Notes under the pieces: model-generated
The model's database searches: none
What the model was told of the DNA's origin: nothing
The model's input: only the letters and a program-made list of their open reading frames with translations
Program-made: the position numbers and the translations under genes
In this document: piece after piece, positions 33,928 to 44,709 of the stretch
Layout of the letters: every line of letters begins with the position of its first letter
Numbering within the stretch: position 1 is the first letter of the stretch
Assembly: GCA_030248295.1 (NCBI GenBank)
Contig: JASANH010000647.1
Coordinates: 434,001-498,000, forward strand
Source: Mesodorylaimus sp. YZB2_4
Taxonomy: Eukaryota; Nematoda; Enoplea; Dorylaimida; Dorylaimidae
Length of the DNA stretch: 64,000 nucleotides
Direction of reading: 5' to 3'

Positions 33928-34607
33928 ATGCCTGGGCGTGTCGATAAAGCTAGTTAATTGACTGGGTTGCTTTGACCGAAATTGCCAATTTCGACACACC
34001 TACATGACAGAAAAGAGGGCTCCGCCTGATACACATACTACACACAGATTAGCGCACAGAAGTATTATCAGACCTTTCCTTGTTGACCATGCGCCAAGAA
34101 ACTTCGTCTTTTCTTTGTGAACAGCACAAAATGCGAGTTTTTACAAGAATTGGAGTGTTTCCGAGTGCTGGCATTCGTGTTCATGGTGTGTGCGCGTATT
34201 CTATTGTTCGCCCAGAATAGGTGGTAGTTCAATGCACACTGTTGTCACTAACACTCTACTCTCGTTTTTGGCAGTATTATCGACTATGAAATTCATAAAA
34301 TGGCCTCTTCTGATTTTGGACTACAAACCGGTTTTTCAACCGCCATGTTCCCTAATATGGTTTTGAGTAAATCAGTTCTAGCCATGAATTCGTGTTTACC
34401 TGTCTGTCTATACTTGTAGGCACATGCTTGGCCATCCTCGCATTGTCCACTTGGTACATAGAAAACGAGGAGACAGTTGAATCTTCTTCAGGAAAACGGA
34501 CAAATAACCACCGGTTAACCCCCAGTTTTGCTCTTTTCAGCCCCAAATTTCTGACCCACTTTCAATCGAGCACATCGTCTCGCTTCCCTTTTCAAAACAT
34601 ATTCTGC

Positions 34608-35798
34608 ATGGATATCACAATTGCAACTTCAGACAATGACCAAGTGTACGCCTATCCGGGACGGAAAATAGCACCAACGAAGACCGCGCTGCCCAAGGCG
34701 TTCTCTCTTCCTCAAGTGCAAATGGCTGAATCGAGTCACGAAGATGAACCTCATTACGCCATGCCTCCGGCCGTAGAACAACCTCGAGATGCCGGGCCAG
34801 AAATGCAGGATTATCCTGCTACAATTGTGCCCAAACGTATCTTCCTCACCTCGGTCAATCAAAGCAAGGATCTTTGTTGTTCTTGGATTATTCTGGCCAT
34901 ACAGACGCTCTTGGCATCGACTTTGCTAGCCCTCGGCGCCTATCATGTGATCGAAGCCCATCGCGATGTAGAAGATGCTCCCAACACCCTCTTGTCCGAG
35001 CCTGTGGCCGCAGCTCCTGCACCTGCTGTCTCACTCTATTACGAAGCCGTATCCATTTTGCAGCTGTCCCTGATTATCCTCTTCACGTCGGCTCTGGGAT
35101 TCGCTGCTTATTTTCCGCATGGTGTTCGCCAACCCGCTAAAATGGCGTTTTTGATTTTTGTGTGCCTGTCGGTTCATTTGACCTTGAATTACGTGGCATC
35201 AATAAGCGAGGAAATGGCCCACAGGATCAACGTTCAACGCCCGAATGATGGATATCGCATCGCTGAACTGTGTGTCCTGATATTCCTTATCCTCTGTCTT
35301 ATCACCTCGTCTTATCCGGCTTGCTCTGCGCTGATTATGTACAGATTTGAAAAGCAAAGCAGTAAATTTCTGCGGGTCCTGCTCTTTTTCGGCAATATTA
35401 TCTCCATTCTATTATTCCTGGCCCACGCCCATGTTTGTGCCGTTTCTATTAATCGAGGCTACAACGGTTTTTTCATATCACGCTTCAGCGCTACAGTCCG
35501 ACTTTCGTACGCCGTAGCCGCCTTGCCAGCATCACTATACGGCGTGGTTGTGGTGCTGGGTACATTTAAACTGATTTGTCGGGGATCGAGGCCAGTGGGA
35601 GTCTGGGTGGGAATCATGTCCAGCCCTGCCTTGCTGGCTATGTACAACACGACTCCCCTGCTGGCTGGTCTATTTCAGGATGTCAAAGGGGATAACTTCG
35701 ATTTTGTGTATCTCATCCAGTTTGTTCTACATTGCGGTTGTATCATATGCTGGACAGTAATCATCGTCATGGGTGCTGCTTACGCCTACGTGCGCTGA
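34608..35798 (+). CDS. orphan polytopic membrane protein, ~8 TM segments
   Basis: A single-exon ORF of 396 aa. I chose the ATG at 34608 because the longer frame upstream begins without ATG. The polar N-terminus (about 90 residues, Pro/Glu-rich) is probably cytosolic. Hydrophobic helices follow: DLCCSWIILAIQTLLASTLL, SILQLSLIILFTSALGFAAY, AKMAFLIFVCLSVHLTLNYV, AELCVLIFLILCLITSSYPA, LRVLLFFGNIISILLFLAHA, SYAVAALPASLYGVVVVLGT, GVWVGIMSSPALLAMYNTTP and YLIQFVLHCGCIICWTVIIV. It ends in AYVR. There is no signal peptide, DRY-like or transporter signature. An intronless structure could reflect retroposition or lineage-specific origin. Confidence 0.7.
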   Translation: MDITIATSDNDQVYAYPGRKIAPTKTALPKAFSLPQVQMAESSHEDEPHYAMPPAVEQPRDAGPEMQDYPATIVPKRIFLTSVNQSKDLCCSWIILAIQTLLASTLLALGAYHVIEAHRDVEDAPNTLLSEPVAAAPAPAVSLYYEAVSILQLSLIILFTSALGFAAYFPHGVRQPAKMAFLIFVCLSVHLTLNYVASISEEMAHRINVQRPNDGYRIAELCVLIFLILCLITSSYPACSALIMYRFEKQSSKFLRVLLFFGNIISILLFLAHAHVCAVSINRGYNGFFISRFSATVRLSYAVAALPASLYGVVVVLGTFKLICRGSRPVGVWVGIMSSPALLAMYNTTPLLAGLFQDVKGDNFDFVYLIQFVLHCGCIICWTVIIVMGAAYAYVR

Positions 35799-36321
35799 CA
35801 CAGCGTTCACTGTATACAATGTACAGTGCTTCTGTTTGTGAAGGGTAGCATGGTACCTACTCTTCCTACTCATATCACATGTGGGCATAGTATCTGCTTA
35901 ATGTATTGTGCTGTATTTGTTTGTAACGTGCTGTGACAGCAAGGCTGTAAAACCTACTTCACAAAACCTCGATGGGCTGCAATTCCAATCCACGTGTGCA
36001 ACAGGCGACAGCGAAGACTTATCATTGAAAGAAAACTGAGAAAAGGTTAGAAAAGGTTAGATAGTACAATCCTAAGCGCTGAACCTACGCAATCATCACT
36101 TTCATCTTATCAGCTTGTATTCCACACATTGCGTACATTCAATGAACATTATCGAAACTGCTACGGACGAACTGTTGTTTTTGAGGGCATATAACCCGAT
36201 TGTTGCGTAGTTCTTCGCCGCAACAAAGATTAGATGAGAAAAGCAAACGAAGTAGCATTATTATATAACAGCTGGGGTAGTCTTGCCTATAGTAACAACT
36301 GTGTCACTCACGTGCTCTGCA
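35799..36321. other. intergenic, nothing supported
   Basis: Probably the 3' UTR of the 8-TM gene and the promoter of the hydroxylase-like gene. It contains a short direct repeat (GAAAAGGTTA twice near 36041). Confidence 0.4.
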
Positions 36322-37113
36322 ATGCCTTATTCGGAATATAATCGCGATCCTGCGCACTACCCATTTTTGGAGGTGATACGAAAGAACTGGGAGGCCATTC
36401 GAGACGAGTACTTCAAATTCATCAACGATGGCACTTTGGACAAAGATCTTCTATATCGAATCATGTCCCCGCACACGGACGTGATCAAAGCCCAAGCCAA
36501 TAGCAAATATTTCGTAATTGGTTTGCTTTTCCATGGTAGGATGATCGAAGAATTTATCGAAGAAAACAAACTGTGTTGGCCTGACTTGAAACCAGAGATG
36601 GTGAAAGCGGTCATTGGCCAAGTCAGAGAACGATATTTCCCAGTCACTATGCGTTGTGTGGATGAGGCCGTAAGGGCGTCGGGAAATCGAGTGAGGACTG
36701 TGTATTTTTCGGTCTTCTCACCTGGCTTGGATATCAAGCTACATGTAAATCGTGACCTGCACGAGTATCGCGGCTATCTCGGCTTGTACGTGCCTGAAGG
36801 CGATGTGGCGATGAAAATGTGCGGAGAGACCTTGAAGTGGAAGAATGGCGAGTTTATGGTCCTTGATCACGACTACCCTCACTGCCCACATAATCGTACT
36901 GAGGAGCCACGGATGGCCTTGATCGTCGATTTTCTGAAACCGGATAAACCATACGAGGAGATGCTGAAACTGGAAAAGAAGATCGTTGGAGAAAGGATGA
37001 AAGTGAACCCCTTCAGTTACGGTATATTTGGAACTGATGATAAGGTTGAACCCGAAGTGTTTGCCAAGTATGGTTTAGCACACCAACTTGACTGGGACAC
37101 AGACTTGCTGTGA
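36322..37113 (+). CDS. aspartyl/asparaginyl beta-hydroxylase-like Fe(II)/2OG oxygenase
   Basis: A single-exon ORF of 263 aa from ATG 36322 (an in-frame extension upstream lacks ATG). The C-terminal half carries the family pattern: KLHVNRDLHEYRGYLGLYVP, then MCGETLKWKNGEFMVLDHDY and PHCPHNRTEEPRMALIVDF. The first His (LHVNRD) and second His (PHCPHN) would bind Fe(II). Arg in EEPRMAL would hold 2-oxoglutarate. Like the family, the first His is not followed by Asp at the usual HxD spacing. The protein lacks the TPR, EF-hand and membrane anchor of vertebrate ASPH, so it resembles the compact bacterial and invertebrate forms. The substrate is unknown. The absence of introns in an intron-rich neighbourhood could mean transfer or retroposition. 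Confidence 0.75.
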   Translation: MPYSEYNRDPAHYPFLEVIRKNWEAIRDEYFKFINDGTLDKDLLYRIMSPHTDVIKAQANSKYFVIGLLFHGRMIEEFIEENKLCWPDLKPEMVKAVIGQVRERYFPVTMRCVDEAVRASGNRVRTVYFSVFSPGLDIKLHVNRDLHEYRGYLGLYVPEGDVAMKMCGETLKWKNGEFMVLDHDYPHCPHNRTEEPRMALIVDFLKPDKPYEEMLKLEKKIVGERMKVNPFSYGIFGTDDKVEPEVFAKYGLAHQLDWDTDLL

Positions 37114-37593
37114 GGATCTATGTTTGGTGCCGTGCATGGATTGCTGATGTGCAAAAAAGAACAATCTTGTGGTCGCGGTGAGACTTTGACAGCACGTTTT
37201 CATAATGCACCCACCCCCACCTCGCTTATTGTTAGACCTAATACGTGCCCGGTGCGAAGGTGTAGGTCGAGTATGTCAGCATTATCTTCTGGCTTTGTCC
37301 AAACAAAGGTGGGCTGTTATGACTTTCCTGCTCTTATCAATCAGGTCTGGAGTAAACAGGTTGACAGTTGATAAGACTAGTCGGGGTTGCAACGCGACTG
37401 GACAAAGCATTTTAGGAATTGTTTTCCATGACTCGTTCTCTAAACCTTATTCTGCCAAATTTTAATTAGAGTAACATGAACTGACCAAAAATATGATTAG
37501 ATAAGTCTAGCAACGGCTAACCTGTAAATTGTATGAGCAAAGAAAATACAGCACCTGCATTTCGCGCTGTAACCATCCCAAAATAGGGCGGAA

Positions 37594-40500
37594 CTATTGG
37601 ACGTAACTTTCAGTGTTGGTCTTTCCGTACGCCCTCAATAGTTCTTGGTCAACACCCCCTTCCACTTCCACTTCTCTCGAGCCACCCTGTTTCAACGCCT
37701 TCCACGGAGGAAGAGGGTCGTCGAGCACGCACAGTTCTCGGGGTGTGAACAACCAGTCCAGCAGTTTTCGCCATACTACTAGCACAACCAGCTGAAAAGT
37801 CCAGTGTTAATAGGAGGGAGGAAGCTACAGTAGCCTGAAGAAGATCTCACCATGACAGGGAAGAACATCTCGATCTGGTCCACGTAGTTCACAGCCAGGA
37901 GGCCCGCCAACGCGACCAGCTGTATGATGGTGAACCAATGAACACGTTTCAAGGGGATAAGTCTCAAGTAACTGAAGTTGGGCTGGTGCTTGGACGGAGT
38001 CAGGAAGAGTAACATTCGATGGAAGAACTGCAGGTCCACCAGGCAGCTGACACCCATGTACAGGAAGATTCCCAGTAGGCCGGGAATTGGGATAAGCTAC
38101 AACGAAAGAAGGCTGTACCAGCTGGTGGATAGGGATTGGATGGCATGCTTACATCTTCAATGGGTGACAGATAGATGGAGAATGCGATCAATATGTGAGC
38201 CACGAGTGGACTCACTCTCTGCTCACTCACTCCCAAGAACAAGGGTTTCTCTCCTGGCGCGTTCACTTCCGATTCCATGCGCAAGCTTCGCAAGTGCGTC
38301 AGTGATAAGATAGTTGCCGAAAGCATGCATGGAATGCCGAGAAGGCCGCTTACGACCATTAGGATGACCACAATCAACAAGTCCAAGTGGTACCCAAATC
38401 CTTTCTAGAAAGTGACGCAAGGCTATTACGTTGCGGTCCTGAACGAATCGTAAGACTGACATACTCTTAGCATATTCTCCTTTCGATTTATAATGACAGT
38501 AGTGATCTGTTGATCCATGACCACCAGCATGACCAATAGCAATGCTGGTGGTATACAAGCCAATGGAATCCACCAGTATGCCAAGTCCATTGGGTTGACC
38601 AACCAGGAACGATTGTTGGTCGGCTTAAGATGCACATAGGGTATCAGCTCACATATAAAGATTAGGAAAGGCAGTTAGGAGATGACTCACATTGAGGGTA
38701 TGTGGCACTTTCAATGTTGGGACGGGAATACCTAAAAATTACTCAAATTAGATTCATCCAGGACCTCTGAAGTTACCGCTCACCAATAAAATGGTTTATG
38801 AATGTCACCACCAAGAGTGAAATGAGCAACGAGAAGTCCGACACAATACCACGTATCTGCAAAATAATCACTATTCCGCTGTTTCTGACAATCAAACAGG
38901 TAGGATACCTTTCTCGTAAAAAACTGGCTGTTACGGAAACTCTGCAGCCACATAGCCAACAGGAAGCTGCCCAGGAAGAGAAGGAGGGAAAAGGCGAATA
39001 CGTCTGGCTTGAATGAGCATTGCAGACCGCCATTGTGGGTGCCACCAATTCGTTCGCATTCTAAGGAAAGCGACCACCTGCAGATCACGCTTGGGACTTT
39101 GCACAGTCGCACCTACCTTCTCCAGTCATGTTCGTATATCTGGCCCAGGTGGCGTTCTCCGTCAGACTGGCGTTGCAAATGCACGGGTCCTTAAGCACGA
39201 TCTGAAATTTCAGGCTGTGAGGGACACTGGACTGCAAGCTGAAATGGGGGCACATACTTTCGGATTTCTTGTAAATGGTGCATGACTGCCCAAGTCCATG
39301 ATGGCCTGAAACAAACCGTCTTCAATAATCTGCCATGTTTAAAATCTGATTTCTTACTTCGAATGACTCCACACAAAACACCAAGGCGATCAGCATGGCG
39401 AAGGTTTCTTCGGTGAACCTTGTTATATAAGCCACGAGAAAAGAGGCATCGAGTGCTACCAGTGCTAGCAGGATAATAGCACCCCAAAACATCAGCCAGA
39501 ATCGTGCTACGAGGAAATTCCAACCGTGTTCTGTACAAAATTCGTGGAAAAACGCTTCAAAAATCAGAACAGGTCCCGTAGCGCCCATAATACAAAGCGG
39601 CTGTCCAGAGAAGAGCCCGAAGACGACTCCACTGAAAACGCATGCCACCAAAGATTCAATGACGGCCTGAAATGGTGCAAGGTCATCGATTGAGGGCAGT
39701 TTCTGCACCTAGCCAATTTGTTAGCTCCCACGAATCTGCCAGTACATATGTACAGTAAGCCAGCCTACAGGACACCAGCTACTTGCAGCATACTGTGAAA
39801 GGTGTACCAGGCCATACCATATCGTCCTTCAGTAACGTGCCCATCATTCCTCCAAAGGCGATCAAATTTGTTAACTGAGCGAAAAACAGAAATGTCGTGC
39901 CGGCGACCACCTGCGAGAAGGCTCTGGAACTTTTGAACGGATCTATGAAATCGGATAGGTAGAATGGTATTCGACGTTTAATATCATCCCGCAAGCCTCC
40001 AAAGAGCCTAGAAAAAGGTAGTCGCATTTCGGAGTGGCCTAGATATAGAGGCTCGTCTCGCACTTGATCGTCTGCGCGGAGCCAACAGCTTGGAGGGAGT
40101 ATCAAAGTGTTTCAGCCATGGACCAGGCCAAAGACTTAGTTGGCTAGACTGATTGTGAGTTTGTGAGAGGGTCAAAAGCTGCACGTCACTTCCTTTAGTA
40201 CGAGTATTTTGTACCCAGACGGACCCAGGCGTATTATGTATGCTGTACAGAAGGAACTGCTTACTTTCCAGTGTACTGAAGTCCTTCTAAGTTTAGCGTC
40301 ATTTTCGTGTTGGTACGGGGAGCCGAAGGGGCTTCCTGACGTTGGAACGCTTCTTCGTTGCTGTCTATCGGTTCAAGCATGGCGTTGTTTGGCCATTTTC
40401 CAGGAGGTATCATGACCATGTCACGCATGAACGTATCGATACCGTAGCACAGGTCAGGTACGTCCGTCGCGTAGTAAGCCACTTGCTGGTACTCGGAGTC

Positions 40501-41440
40501 GGTCATCAGCGCACCCAAACATCGACCTACATTCTCCAGTTCTTCCAGGGAGTGAGATGTGGGGACGAGAAGGATGAAGATGAAGCGGGTTGGCACTGGC
40601 GCCTGAAAGTCGAGGCTCCAGGTACGACTGCTGAGAAAGCCAAGCACGAGACCTTACCTCAGACAAGGTGGGATAGATGCGGGCTACCTTCAAGCGTACA
40701 AAAGCTGAAACGGGTTTGTCTATGTAGGTCGTTCTCCCGATCAGCATGATAGCCCCTTCGGCGTTCTCAAGGTACTTCTTCAACTGTTCGGTCTGGGCTG
40801 TTATCACATCGTCTTCTTCATTTTCCTCGAATTCATCAGCTGGTGGTTGTGGAGCGCCGGCCTTTGATTGCAGACTCCGATCACTGGGCGGTTTGGGTAA
40901 GTTGGCCTTGTTTATGCTGGTGGTCGATTGTCGAACCAAGAAGCTGGCCAGATTGTGTTTGAAATTTACTTTGACTAAGTGCTGTTTGTTTCGCATGAGC
41001 ACTCCTGTGATTTTTCCAATTTGCTCCATTCCGATATCGCGTCTTGTCTCCCACGCACGAACGCATTGGTCTGTAGCGCAAGGTGCAGCAGCTGTAGCCG
41101 ATTACGTATCAGTCACAAGGTTGACGTACCTATCAGTTCCACGTAGCTGTCCACAGCGATATCCAAAAGGACGGCCCCTCGCTTTATGCAGTTACGCAGC
41201 TGAAAGAGGGATATGGCATTGACCAATGGGATGTGCGGCTTGGACCACCGTTTGCCCGATTTCTCCACCGTCTCCTCGAACTTGATCCATCGGGCTTTTT
41301 CCTTCCAGTAATAGATCTCTTCATGCGCACGTGACAACTCCAGTAATTCGCAGAAGACAACTGGAGTCGGAGGCTTGGCGACTGATTCGCGTCTTGCTCG
41401 CGCCTTGATCTGTTGGACGGGACCTGAAGTAGCCCCGGTG
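37594..41440 (-). CDS. SLC4-family Na+-coupled bicarbonate transporter
   Basis: A plasma-membrane HCO3- transporter controlling intracellular pH. Thirteen phase-consistent exons: 40658-41070, 40265-40602, 39818-40007, 39358-39666, 39258-39305, 39117-39201, 38909-39060, 38784-38856, 38691-38731, 38465-38647, 38153-38404, 37851-38096, 37594-37791. One more starts at 41130 and reaches at least 41420. The N-terminal domain has WKEKARWIKFEETVEKSGKR and WSKPHIPL. Membrane-domain blocks are GQPLCIMGATGPVLIFEAFF, ALDASFLVAYITRFTEETF, CSFKPDVFAFSLLLFLGSFL, MDQQITTVIINRKENML, SEVNAPGEKPLFLGVSEQRV and FLYMGVSCLVDLQFFHRM; the tail starts LFTPRELCVLDDPLP. The loop exon 39117-39201 carries N-glycosylation sites (NAS, NAT, NMT). 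NRKE and APGE blocks favour the NBC/NDCBE branch over anion exchangers. Introns are mostly 43-60 nt. The 5' end is unresolved. Confidence 0.93.
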
Positions 41441-42597
41441 TATCTGGGTCTGCATTGATAGTTTAAATTACTTACTTGTTGGAAATTCGCCCAGATTCAC
41501 ATGCTGTGTAGTGTACAATGGTTCCAAGAGAATATCTACAATACCAAGTTGTTGAGCCATTAAGTGAATTAGCCGTTTTTCGACCCCGCAAAAATCATGA
41601 CTGGATAATAGATTGTCAACTAGTCTTACCTCTTCTGTCCATTGACTCTAAGGCACTCATATTTCACTTTAAAACTAGAGAGCGAAGAAGGCGAGGGGAG
41701 CCGATGCTGGTTTTCACTATCTCAGTCTACACCAAGCTGTACCAAAACAGTAAAGAGAGGGCCGCCTTTTCGACAATATTGGTTTTAAGAGATGGATGAA
41801 AAATATTACAATGAAAAAGGGTCTTTCTGACTCGAACAGGCTCGAGGCGATCTTCGGCGGTAGTCAATCAAATCCCGCTATTATTCCAGCCAGAAAGCGT
41901 CCAGGTCAGATATCTTCACTCGTACAATAGTACTCAAAGACGAGTTCATTTTCTTTCAAGTGCCTAAATTAGTCGCGCTCTAACGTGTCTTTTACTGGCC
42001 CGATTAGAAGAACAGGCAGCCGAGTAGGGGCAAGAATTGGGGTGCTTGAGGTGTCACGAAGTGAGACAATGATCAATTACGCGTGCAGACAGTCCCGCTC
42101 TCCAAATATCTCATCAACATTCTCTAATTGACGCCAGAGCTCATCGAACGACTTGACTCGAAAACTGGTAGCTCAACAAAATATCCATTGACGTCAATGA
42201 TCATGCCCTTTTTCGGAACCGATGTATCTTAGGCACTGCTATGACGCTCGTCATTTCAAAATGACAATGTAGCAATGAATTATGGATTTGCAACGAAGCG
42301 ACGTTTATTTTTAGACAGCCCGATTTGACAAGCGAAATTGATATGGCTATATCCGAGCAACAGACTCTTGCACACACGATCCAAAGGTGCGCGCCACTGG
42401 ATTTATATTTAGCGGTTTTGATGCTCAGGGCAAATTCTTATAGCAAAAAGCTAATAGCTTGTCTGCCAGACAGCGCAAATATTTGGCTGTACAGTCTACA
42501 GTATGATGATCATTAACGAGGTTTTATTCTTAAAGAGGCTGTTAGTTATCGATTTTGTAAAGAACTCGCAAGAAAAGAAATTTCACTATCATCGATC
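41441..42597. other. gap between SLC4 and MED30, no supported gene
   Basis: Likely holds the SLC4 5' exon(s) and promoter plus the MED30 promoter. The ORF-like stretch 41518-41799 has no recognisable feature. Confidence 0.35.
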
Positions 42598-44341
42598 ATG
42601 CAGCAACAACCGGGTGGTGGTCAATTCGGAGGTACAAGCCAGCCTAATTATTTTATGCCAGCACCGTCACCTTATCAACAACAACAAGGAACTCCTTTGT
42701 CATTCGTCCATTCTCCTGGATCTGCTGTGGAGCCGTCGCCTGGCGGCGGTGTATACACGTCAATGCACCAACAGTCACAGCCGCAGCAACAGCTATCTTC
42801 GGGACCCTCGCAACAGCTCTATCAATACATGGCTTCTTCGCCCGCGCAGCAATCAGAATTATCTCGGCAATTAGGTAAGAATGTTTTGCTGTTTTCTAAG
42901 GTTTTGCAGTACAGTATTTGTGTTAGCTTCATTTGATTGAAAGAGAGGATTATAAAGCTAGCAACGGTACGATAGGTTTGTTAATAGCCGAGGAGAATAT
43001 CCCACAGCGTTTGGTACTGGACTCCTGGCCGTCCGTACCCGTGCTCTTGGGTCATAGGATTGTACAGTATTTGCCTAATGACGACCCTCTTCGCATTTTA
43101 CCTTCAGGTTTTGGCAGTGCCCCACCCTCGGTTGGATCGCCAATGGCAGCTGGCAGTGGTTCCGGATTTCGTTCGCAGCCCCCGTCTCTCCAATCCCATA
43201 TGCTACCGCCAACACCTCAGCCACCAACGCCACGTGCCGGACCACAAACTCCAGCTAGCGTCGGCCCTATTGGTTCGGTTGGTGGGGATTACGGAACCAC
43301 CAGCACTGGCGGTCCTGGCTCAGTCAATCCCGCAACTCCACGTTCAGTTGGCGAGCCGTTGTCGGTTTCTGAACAGCAACAGCACCAAGCTATAGGCCCG
43401 AAAAGTGTGCCGATGAGCGCCAACAATTTTGCCTCCGCTCTATTGGATCAAGATAGCAACTCGCAGATCGATTCACCGCAGCCTCAACAACAGCAATCGA
43501 CTGCGCAGCAACAGCAGCAATCAGCGATGGCGGTGTCTGCTCGCAGCGGCTTGACAATTTCGTCCTCGATGAGCAACCAAAACCTTGCCGATAGCTCAGC
43601 AGCGTCGGGCGGTAGTAGAGGAGCGAACGTGTCGTCAGCTAGTTTAGCTGGCACTTCTGCTGCTTTGACATTGCAGAATCTTGATCAATATGGACCACTG
43701 GCATTGTGTTCAATGGGAAAAGAATTAACGCAAGAATTGGTGAATCGAACGGCCGACATGTTCATGATGATACGAACATTGACTGACCCTAACCAACAGG
43801 CAAGCCAGCAGTTTTTCGTAGCTGTCATTTTTCAGTCACTTCTCGTTATAGTTCCCGAAAACAGCGACCCCCGACGTGGTTCAACAATTGTATGAGAAGG
43901 AGAAACGGTTGAGCGACCATTTGAGGCACACTGCAGCTTTAGTGCATCGTCTGACGTCTGTTTGCGTGCGGTTGGAACAGTTGAGCAAGGATCGAGTGCC
44001 AGCTGATGCTCAAGACCGCGTGAAGGTAAAATAACTTTCTGCCGTTTGCCACATGTTTTAACTGCCACTTTGTCTTGTAGGAACTACTACCTTTTATTGA
44101 AACGAGAGAAAATCAGTCGGAAAACGATGCTGGTATGGATGTGGATAAAAAGGCTACATTCTTGGGAGAAATCCGTCAGAAAGCGGAGCAGCGCGAGGAA
44201 TTTCAAACTGTGCGAGCAGAATATGATAAAACGAAGTTAGAATTGATGAAAAAGCGCGAACATTTGAGAGAGGTAATGGAATTTTTGCGTGAATTCTGTT
44301 GGGAGATATCAATGGTCTTGGAATCGAATTCGTCTGCTTAG
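42598..44341 (+). CDS. MED30: Mediator complex subunit 30
   Basis: Head-module subunit of the Mediator coactivator for RNA polymerase II. Exons 42598-42874, 43108-43799, 43852-44025 and 44081-44341 give 467 aa. The first ~310 residues are Gln/Pro/Ser/Gly-rich low complexity (QQQQGTPLSF; PPTPQPPTPRAGPQ; PQPQQQQSTAQQQQQ), much longer than in human (178 aa) but common in arthropod-type MED30. The conserved domain starts ELTQELVNRTADMFMMIRTL, continues LRHTAALVHRLTSVCVRLEQ and ELLPFIETRENQSE, and ends LREVMEFLREFCWEISMVLE. That is the family's two-helix plus terminal-helix pattern. Intron 3 is 52 nt with a GC donor; phase and sequence both require it. UAP1 starts 368 bp downstream on the same strand. 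Confidence 0.9.
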
Positions 44342-44709
44342 GGTGTTTCAGTAAAATGTTTTCTGATTTGTTAGTGCTCTGGTTGGAATAACGTGGTTGT
44401 TTTCGTGGTGAGCTCTTCTGCAAGCCTGCGATCCGTTCCGTTCACATGGCGCACTCCTCTCCCTTGACGACAGAAAATTCTAATTTCCCGGGCGGGTAAA
44501 ATTGAGTTACGGGTCGCGTTCCGCGGGCGAAAGTGCTACACGTGGAATGTGGAAATGGTCTTGTCTTGTTTTTGTTTTCGCTAGTCGAACGGTGTTCGAA
44601 CCAGAATTCGCTCAAGATTTTCAAGATAACGATTTCCGCATCTTTCAATTCTCGATCATCGGTTGCAATAAATCTGCAAGGTGCCTTGTCCGTTAAGTGT
44701 AATTCGAAG

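Noticed and set aside
38889-38912. A 24-nt intron in SLC4
   Set aside because: A 52-nt intron (38857-38908) uses a better acceptor and keeps the conserved IRGIVSDF segment in frame.
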